Shown: piece after piece, positions 5,864-10,049 of the stretch
How the letters are laid out: each line of letters starts with the position of its first letter
Numbering within the stretch: position 1 is the stretch's first letter
NCBI GenBank assembly: GCA_903922535.1
Contig: CAIXUF010000294.1
Span: forward strand, 1 to 10,049
DNA length: 10,049 nt
Reading direction: 5' to 3'
Source of the DNA: Candidatus Hydrogenedentota bacterium
Lineage (GTDB): Bacteria > Hydrogenedentota > Hydrogenedentia > Hydrogenedentiales > CAITNO01
The notes under the pieces: generated by a model
What the model was told of the DNA's origin: nothing
Seen by the model: only the letters and a program-made list of their open reading frames with translations
The model's database searches: none
Position numbers and translations under genes: made by a program

Positions 5864-7867
5864 TCACACGATCTTGTCGCCCTCGTAATCGCCGGGCACA
5901 TCCGCGCCCATAAGCTTGAGCGCTGTGACGCCAAGATCCTGAATGTGCGGCTTGTCCTTGGCGAGTTTGCGGTTGCTGAAGAGCATTCCCGGACACAGCG
6001 TGTATTCCGTGGAGGCGTGCTCGCCGCTCCACTTGTCATCGTTGGGCGAGAAGAGCTTGTCCCCCACCCCGCCCAGGGCACAGTTCTTGCCGCTCTGGTA
6101 GGCCGTGTTGTAGCCAAGGGACAGGTCGGGCGCGTCCGCAACCGCCTCGCCCTTGTACACCGTCCGCAGATGCAGATCGGTGAACACCGCCTGTCCGGTC
6201 GCCGGGTCCTTGACCTGCAAAAGCTTGTCGCGCAGTTCGGCGGCCGTCTTGTCCGCCGCGCCGGGGTCAACGATGCCGGCCGTCTCCCGGGCGCGCACGT
6301 TCAGGTACAGCGAGCTGATGCCGACGGAATAGGCCCTGGTCTTGGCCCAGTCAATGCCCAGCAGGAAACCGCCCGCCGCCTTGACGGGGTCCGACACGGC
6401 CAGGTATCCGTTGTCCCGCAACCATGCATTCAAATCGAAACCGGTCCGCCACGTGCCGAAGCCGTGATCGGACAGAACGAACAGTGTGTCGCCCTCTTTG
6501 ATTCGCGCCATCACCTTGCCCGTAATCTCATCCGCCTTCTTGTAGGTCATTTCCAGCGCCTTCGCAAAACGCTCGGGCGCGCCGCCGTCGTAGATCGGGT
6601 GCTTGGGGTCGCGGAACCGCCAGAACATATGGCCCACGCGGTCCGTGGCAGTCCAGGCGCTGATGAACAAATCCGCGCCGCCCCGGTCCAGCTCGTCCAG
6701 CGTCAGCTTTTCGTGCCACGCCATTGTCTGCTCCACATCCTTGAGGAAGGCGTCCTCGTCGAGGTCGCCCTGGCTCAGCGCGTGGGTGTCAAAGGACCAG
6801 CCCACCGTCTTGAACAGGCCGAAGCGTTCCGCGATTTCCGCGGAAAAGTCGTCCGGCGCGGTGAAGGGCACATAGGGCGCTTTCGGGTGAAACTGCATGC
6901 AGGCCATGTAGACGCGCACGGCGGTCTCGCTGATTTCAAACGGGTAGAAACGCGTGACGCCCTCCACGGTGTACTTGCCCGTGACCTGGAAATGCAGTTC
7001 CAGCCATTCGGACCACTGGCCGGGAACAAGTTCGACGCTCTTTCCGCCCGATTCGGCTTTGCCCCGGCCGCCCTTGCGGTCCACCTGGAACCGGATGTCG
7101 GACTTGGCATAGGCGCGCGGGTCGCCGAACGCGTATTGGGTGTTGCGCGGTCCGGGCGCGGAAAACACCGCCGTCCCCGCGCCGTCAAAACTGAGCCGCG
7201 CGCGCTGGCCGCCGGAAATGTCCGCCTTCAGCCGCGCATCGTCAAAGGTGTCCGACAGGGAAAAGTAGGTGCTGGTGGTGCCCCGCAAATCGGGCACGCC
7301 CAGCCCGCAGATCATGAACCCGTTCTTGAGCTTGTCCGCGGGGAACACAAAGGGCACGTTGATGATCTTGGACTTGCGGCCCTGCGCGTCCGCCACAGAC
7401 CAGAACGGGGTCCCCTTGCGGTAGTTCAGCCCTTGGGCCGGGGCGGTGACGGTGCCGTCCGGGCCGAACTTGGGCGGGTCCAGTCTGCCCGTGCCCACGT
7501 AGGGCGACGGACCGAATTTGCCGCGCGGGTCGCGGCGGACGAAGTCAAAGATGTTGTGCCCGCCCGGATTCTTGCACGTGCCAAAAGAATTCCACGCCAC
7601 CGGCGACTGCGGCGGGATGCTGGAGGCAAGATCATAAAACCCGCCCTGGTCGCGCAGCTTGGCAAGGTTGGTCAGTTCCCCCCGGCCCAGCATTTCCTCG
7701 ATCACCCGCGGCTCGACGCCGTCGAAACCCAGCATGATCACCCGACCGGGAGTCTCCGCCTGCGCCCGGCCAATGCTGAACACACCGCCCGCTGCGAGCG
7801 TCGCCGTCCCCGCCCGATGCAGGAACTCCCTTCGGTCCATGGCAACTTTTCGTTCACTAGAAACCAT
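5864..7867 (-). CDS. Tat-exported alkaline-phosphatase-superfamily phosphodiesterase
   Basis: 667 residues ending in TGA. The ATG at 7867 has AGGA 8 nt upstream; a second ATG at codon 10 has none. RREFL at 12-16, followed by a hydrophobic stretch and ending near AQAETP, is a twin-arginine signal, so the protein folds in the cytoplasm and is exported. It belongs to the type I phosphodiesterase/nucleotide pyrophosphatase branch. Visible metal and catalytic residues are Asp49 (LGFDGVEP), probable nucleophile Ser88 (PPQSPVAWNSF), Asp409 and His413 (TATDRVGHMFWRF), Asp467-His468 (LSDHGFGTW) and His617 (SGEHAS). NPGGHNIFDFVRRDP at 100-114 is typical of this subgroup. A middle insert, about 220-330, is beta-rich. 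It probably cleaves a phosphate mono- or diester using two metal ions; the substrate is unknown. There is no sulfatase CxPxR motif. It lies 77 bp after the sigma gene. Confidence 0.92.
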   Translation of the reverse strand: MVSSERKVAMDRREFLHRAGTATLAAGGVFSIGRAQAETPGRVIMLGFDGVEPRVIEEMLGRGELTNLAKLRDQGGFYDLASSIPPQSPVAWNSFGTCKNPGGHNIFDFVRRDPRGKFGPSPYVGTGRLDPPKFGPDGTVTAPAQGLNYRKGTPFWSVADAQGRKSKIINVPFVFPADKLKNGFMICGLGVPDLRGTTSTYFSLSDTFDDARLKADISGGQRARLSFDGAGTAVFSAPGPRNTQYAFGDPRAYAKSDIRFQVDRKGGRGKAESGGKSVELVPGQWSEWLELHFQVTGKYTVEGVTRFYPFEISETAVRVYMACMQFHPKAPYVPFTAPDDFSAEIAERFGLFKTVGWSFDTHALSQGDLDEDAFLKDVEQTMAWHEKLTLDELDRGGADLFISAWTATDRVGHMFWRFRDPKHPIYDGGAPERFAKALEMTYKKADEITGKVMARIKEGDTLFVLSDHGFGTWRTGFDLNAWLRDNGYLAVSDPVKAAGGFLLGIDWAKTRAYSVGISSLYLNVRARETAGIVDPGAADKTAAELRDKLLQVKDPATGQAVFTDLHLRTVYKGEAVADAPDLSLGYNTAYQSGKNCALGGVGDKLFSPNDDKWSGEHASTEYTLCPGMLFSNRKLAKDKPHIQDLGVTALKLMGADVPGDYEGDKIV

Positions 7868-7912
7868 TGTTTAGATCCTGCAACTATAAAGAATCCATCC
7901 CCCCCTGTCTCA

Positions 7913-7942
7913 CTAGACCCTAGACCCAAGACCCTAGACCCT
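7913..7942. repeat. short CTAGACC(C) tandem repeat between sigma and phosphodiesterase genes
   Basis: CTAGACCCTAGACCCAAGAC followed by CCTAGACCCT is four TAGACCC-like heptads, one of them changed to AAGACCC. It begins one base before the sigma-factor stop codon, on its downstream side. It offers neither a hairpin nor a T tract, so co-transcription of sigma and phosphodiesterase genes is not blocked by an obvious terminator. Confidence 0.55.
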
Positions 7943-7943
7943 C

Positions 7944-8786
7944 TCACGAGTGAATGTAGTCCTGTTTATTCTTTCCCGCGAACTCGCGCAGCCGCCGCAT
8001 GACATCCTTCTCGATCTGGCGTATGCGCTCCCGGGTCAGGTCAAACTGACGTCCCGTTTCTTCTAGCGTATGCGCCGTGCCGTCGTCCAGCCCGTACCGG
8101 AAGCGCACGATGTTCGCGTCGCGAGGACTGAGCTGGCCGAGCAGTTCTTCCATCTGCTGATCGCGCTCGATTTGCTCCAGCGCGCCGTCCCGGCGGTGCG
8201 GCTCAAAGCCCTCGGGTATGCTGCGGCCCATGCCCGTCTCGATTTGGGACGTGCTCTCCATGGGGGAGATGGTGTCCGCAAAGGTCTCCAGCTTGCGCAC
8301 CTCGCTCAGTTTCACGCCCATGGCCGCTGCAATGTCGTCGCCGCTCGGCTGCTGGCCCGACTTGATGTACAGCTCCTCGACAACCTTCTTGTACTTCGCA
8401 AGGTTGTCCGTGATGTACACCGGGATGCGCACCGTGCGCCCGTGGTTGGACAGCGACCGGGTCACCGCCTGGCGTATCCACCACGTGGCGTAGGTGGAGA
8501 ACTTGCATCCCCGCTCCGGGTCAAAACGGTCCACCGCGCGCATCAGCCCCAGGTTGCCCTCCTCGATCAGGTCGAGCAGCGGCAGCCCGTAGTACAGATA
8601 TTTCTTGGCGATGCTGACGACGAGACGAAGGTTGGAGCAGATCAGCCGCTTGCGCGCCTCCTGTTCCACGGTGCCGCCCTTCTTCAGCGCACGGGCGAGC
8701 CGCAGTTCCTCAGAACCCGACAGCAGCGGAATCCTGGAGATTTCCGTCAGGTAGGTGCTGAGTCCGTTTTCCTTCACATCCATCAT
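7944..8786 (-). CDS. sigma-70 family RNA polymerase sigma factor (group 1/2, RpoD/RpoS-like)
   Basis: 280 residues from ATG at 8786, with AGGG 8 nt upstream; the frame stays open to an ATG at 8831 whose upstream region has no good Shine-Dalgarno. Region 1.2 is [14 protein letters not shown] (9-22). Region 2 is [20 protein letters not shown] through [17 protein letters not shown] and [17 protein letters not shown] (about 52-112), covering core binding and -10 recognition. Region 3 contains [14 protein letters not shown]. Region 4 holds [15 protein letters not shown] and [17 protein letters not shown] (about 219-267), the -35 helix-turn-helix. Region 1.1 is absent and the length is short, which favours an alternative (RpoS-like) over the housekeeping factor. 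The gene follows pcm by 195 bp. It should direct a regulon at promoters similar to the housekeeping ones; which stress it answers is not visible. Confidence 0.95.
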   Translation of the reverse strand: MMDVKENGLSTYLTEISRIPLLSGSEELRLARALKKGGTVEQEARKRLICSNLRLVVSIAKKYLYYGLPLLDLIEEGNLGLMRAVDRFDPERGCKFSTYATWWIRQAVTRSLSNHGRTVRIPVYITDNLAKYKKVVEELYIKSGQQPSGDDIAAAMGVKLSEVRKLETFADTISPMESTSQIETGMGRSIPEGFEPHRRDGALEQIERDQQMEELLGQLSPRDANIVRFRYGLDDGTAHTLEETGRQFDLTRERIRQIEKDVMRRLREFAGKNKQDYIHS

Positions 8787-8863
8787 CGTCGTAACCCTGT
8801 GCGATTCCCATCGCTTTAATCCACCATTCACTATTGAATGTAACGTCTTTCCCCAAGACTATA

Positions 8864-8894
8864 TTTCTACCGTTCAGGTGATATATTGTTTCAA
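8864..8894 (-). promoter_or_regulatory. weak promoter candidate for the sigma gene
   Basis: TTGAAA (8894-8889) and TAGAAA (8869-8864) are 19 bp apart on the minus strand. Spacing is long and the -10 matches only four of six positions. AACAATATAT just upstream offers alternative -10 placements, so the exact promoter is uncertain. Confidence 0.25.
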
Positions 8895-8917
8895 ATTGGA
8901 GAACAGAATGCAATTTG
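8892..8917. promoter_or_regulatory. inverted repeat CAAATTG-N12-CAATTTG upstream of the sigma gene
   Basis: Exact 7-bp arms at 8892-8898 and 8911-8917 with a 12-bp spacer, so centres are about two helical turns apart. It overlaps the -35 of the promoter candidate. This is the form of a dimeric repressor or activator site; the protein is unknown. Confidence 0.35.
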
Positions 8918-8981
8918 GCCCCGTCCATACCGTCCATACCCCAACTGCCGTCATGGCCGGCCCAACTGCCGTTATCCAAAG

Positions 8982-9659
8982 TCACGCCGTTCCCGGCCAA
9001 CCTTCCGTGCCCAGCAGCGGCACAAAGCGGCAGCCGATACCGGGCTCTTCCTTGAACTGGCCGCCCTGCCGGGTGACCCGGACGAGCTGCTGCTCCTCCC
9101 GGTTTCCAACAGGCGCCACCAGCCTGCCCCCCTCGGCAAGCTGGTCCAGCAGGGCCTGCGGTATGCGCGGCGCACCCGCTGTGACCAGTATCCCGTCATA
9201 GGGTGCCCCCTCGGGCCACCCCAGGGACCCGTCGCCCACGACAAACTCAATATTGTCGAACTCCATGGCCTGAAGCAGCTTGCGCGCCGTATCCGACAGG
9301 GCCGCATGGCGTTCCACGGTCACCACTTCCCGCGCCAGCCGCGCCAGCACCGCCGTCTGGTAGCCCGATCCGGTGCCGATCTCGAGTATCCGGTCTCCGG
9401 GCGCGACGCAAAGCCACTCCGTCATGATCGCCACCATGTAGGGCTGCGAGATGGTTTGCCCGCAGCCAATCGGGACAGGGCGGTCCTCGTAGGCGTCCGG
9501 CCGGTCCTCTCCGGGAATGAAGCGGTGCCGCGGTATGGCCAGCAGCACTTCGAGCACCCGCGGGTCATGCACGCCCCGGAAGGCAATCTGGTCCTCGACC
9601 ATCCGGCGCCGTTCCCAGGCCCGGCGATCGTCGAGGCTGTCCGAATCATCCTTCGCCAT
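8982..9659 (-). CDS. pcm: protein-L-isoaspartate O-methyltransferase
   Basis: 225 residues, the usual length for the family. It transfers a methyl group from S-adenosylmethionine to isoaspartyl residues, starting repair of aged proteins in the cytoplasm. Visible marks: RRRMVEDQI and DPRVLEVLLAIPRHRFIP (17-49), the substrate-side motif GQTISQPYMVA (67-77), SAM motif I LEIGTGSGYQTAVLA (92-106), the acidic end of the next strand VTVER (113-117), GDGSLGWPEGAPYDGILVTA (142-161) and the C-terminal RFVPLLGTEGW. The ATG at 9659 has no strong Shine-Dalgarno; the ATG at codon 20 would lose the normal N-terminal helix, so the longer form is kept. It is divergent from rpsA and upstream of the sigma gene, an order that recalls pcm-nlpD-rpoS clusters. 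Confidence 0.96.
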   Translation of the reverse strand: MAKDDSDSLDDRRAWERRRMVEDQIAFRGVHDPRVLEVLLAIPRHRFIPGEDRPDAYEDRPVPIGCGQTISQPYMVAIMTEWLCVAPGDRILEIGTGSGYQTAVLARLAREVVTVERHAALSDTARKLLQAMEFDNIEFVVGDGSLGWPEGAPYDGILVTAGAPRIPQALLDQLAEGGRLVAPVGNREEQQLVRVTRQGGQFKEEPGIGCRFVPLLGTEGWPGTA

Positions 9660-9718
9660 GTAGATACTGTATCCGCGGCGGGACCCCTGCCCGCCCTGTT
9701 CGCTCGGCCACCCCGACC

Positions 9719-9748
9719 TTGATTAATGAGCTAAGTGATTGGTACAAT
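9719..9748 (+). promoter_or_regulatory. sigma-70-type promoter of rpsA
   Basis: TTGATT (9719-9724) and TACAAT (9743-9748) are 18 bp apart, with transcription expected to start near 9755 and a leader of about 50 nt. The hexamers match consensus at 4 and 5 positions. It lies 60 bp from the divergent pcm start; a weaker TTGTAC/TAATCA pair on the opposite strand overlaps it and could serve pcm. Confidence 0.65.
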
Positions 9749-9757
9749 ACCACAAGT

Positions 9758-9783
9758 GCCGCTTTTCGCGGCTCATTTTTTTT
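9758..9783 (+). terminator. terminator-like hairpin and T tract in the rpsA leader
   Basis: GCCGC (9758-9762), loop TTTTC, GCGGC (9768-9772), then TCA and eight T (9776-9783). The form is that of an intrinsic terminator, but the stem is only 5 bp and it begins a few nucleotides after the predicted transcription start. It may therefore be an attenuator, a 5' stabilising hairpin, or a stop for read-through from upstream. On the opposite strand no T tract follows, so it does not serve minus-strand transcripts. Confidence 0.45.
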
Positions 9784-9787
9784 CACC

Positions 9788-9793
9788 AAGGAG
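9788..9793 (+). promoter_or_regulatory. ribosome binding site of rpsA
   Basis: AAGGAG lies 9 nt before ATG at 9803, just after the T tract. It is the strongest Shine-Dalgarno in the window, fitting a highly expressed gene, and it fixes the start of rpsA. Confidence 0.8.
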
Positions 9794-9802
9794 CTGTTGG
9801 CA

Positions 9803-10049
9803 ATGAGTAAACAACAAGTGTTTTTCAAAGAGGGCGCTGTGGGCGTCCAATCGGACCTGGAGGACGAACTGGAGCAGCAACTCGCCATGGCGAGCATGGA
9901 ATCGCTGCTGGGCGAAGCTCCCCAGAACTTCAAAGAAGGCGAGGTCGTCCGCGGCCGCGTCGTCGAGATTGGCGAGGACCGCGTCCTTGTCGACATCGGC
10001 TACAAAAGCGAGGGCATCGTGGCCACCGGGGAATTTCCCCAGCCCGACC
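9803..10049 (+). CDS. rpsA: 30S ribosomal protein S1 (N-terminal part, runs off the right edge)
   Basis: 82 codons are visible from ATG at 9803. After an acidic N-terminal stretch (residues 10-40, with DLEDELEQQLAMASMESLLG), the first S1 OB-fold domain begins near residue 44 with FKEGEVVRGRVVEIGEDRVL and VDIGYKSEGIV. S1 brings mRNA to the 30S subunit and unwinds leaders; full proteins have four to six S1 domains. The first-domain wording, the strong ribosome binding site and own promoter fit rpsA. A different S1-domain protein cannot be excluded from 82 residues, but is less likely. The remaining domains lie beyond the window. Confidence 0.85.
   Translation, partial: MSKQQVFFKEGAVGVQSDLEDELEQQLAMASMESLLGEAPQNFKEGEVVRGRVVEIGEDRVLVDIGYKSEGIVATGEFPQPD

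Larger units (their letters stand above)
8787..8981 (-). promoter_or_regulatory. 195-bp upstream region of the sigma gene
   Basis: This AT-richer spacer separates pcm from the sigma gene. Going toward the sigma gene it holds two direct repeats CCCAACTGCCGT (8961-8972 and 8940-8951), two abutting CGTCCATAC units (8931-8939, 8922-8930), an inverted repeat CAAATTG/CAATTTG, a weak promoter candidate and a second inverted repeat CATTCA/TGAATG. Such density suggests independent control of the sigma gene. No intrinsic terminator for pcm is seen. Confidence 0.4.

Noticed and set aside
3530..7867. SUMF1/FGE-type protein as activator of the phosphodiesterase as a sulfatase
   Set aside because: The phosphodiesterase has no CxPxR sulfatase motif and the SUMF1-type protein lacks an evident catalytic Cys pair, so no enzyme-activator pairing is supported.
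5795..8002. 735-codon open frame on the plus strand
   Set aside because: It is antisense to the phosphodiesterase, which has catalytic motifs and a Tat signal; its product is Arg/Val/His/Ala-rich with no recognisable domain, typical of the mirror frame in GC-rich genes.

Overview
The window comes from a GC-rich (roughly 60% by eye) bacterial chromosome. It holds six genes: five on the minus strand and one, rpsA, starting on the plus strand at the right edge. Two very large or export-type genes have the style of environmental Planctomycetes, Hydrogenedentes or Lentisphaerae-like bacteria: a secreted hydrolase with thrombospondin-3, PASTA and Kre9/KNH-type repeats, and a secreted SUMF1/FGE-fold protein with an N-terminal beta domain. 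The intergenic DNA carries degenerate repeats of a kind also common there (CCACGGAAT..., TCTGCGATCTTTGCG..., GTCCATACC..., TAGACCC...). This placement is inference; the sequence has no rRNA or other decisive marker.

Layout. 1-3403 (-) is an exported lipase-like protein of at least 1134 residues that runs off the left edge, with at least four 95-102-residue repeats. 3530-4621 (-) is a secreted SUMF1/FGE-domain protein, 126 bp upstream in the same direction. 4622-5863 is about 1.2 kb without an intact gene. It is bracketed by two copies of a composite hairpin repeat, one at each end, and between them lie other repeat families, a minus-strand promoter candidate and the remnant of a small CxxC...CxxC protein interrupted by an in-frame TAG. 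5864-7867 (-) is a Tat-exported alkaline-phosphatase-superfamily phosphodiesterase. 7944-8786 (-) is a primary-like (group 1/2) sigma-70 factor. 8982-9659 (-) is protein-L-isoaspartate O-methyltransferase (pcm). From 9719 a plus-strand promoter, a hairpin with a T tract and a strong ribosome binding site lead into rpsA (ribosomal protein S1), cut by the right edge.

How the genes fit together. On the right, pcm, the sigma factor and the phosphodiesterase are co-directional and could be partly co-transcribed. A 200-bp spacer with inverted repeats before the sigma gene suggests that gene also has its own control. The pcm-sigma order recalls the surE-pcm-nlpD-rpoS stress cluster of gammaproteobacteria, although this sigma factor cannot be assigned to RpoS from sequence alone. 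On the left, the two exported proteins may form one transcription unit acting outside the cytoplasm. No CRISPR array, tRNA, rRNA, transposase or obvious defence system was found. The most unusual items are the multi-domain hydrolase, the broken zinc-ribbon-like gene, the repeat-bracketed gene-free region and the hairpin/T tract at the very start of the rpsA leader.
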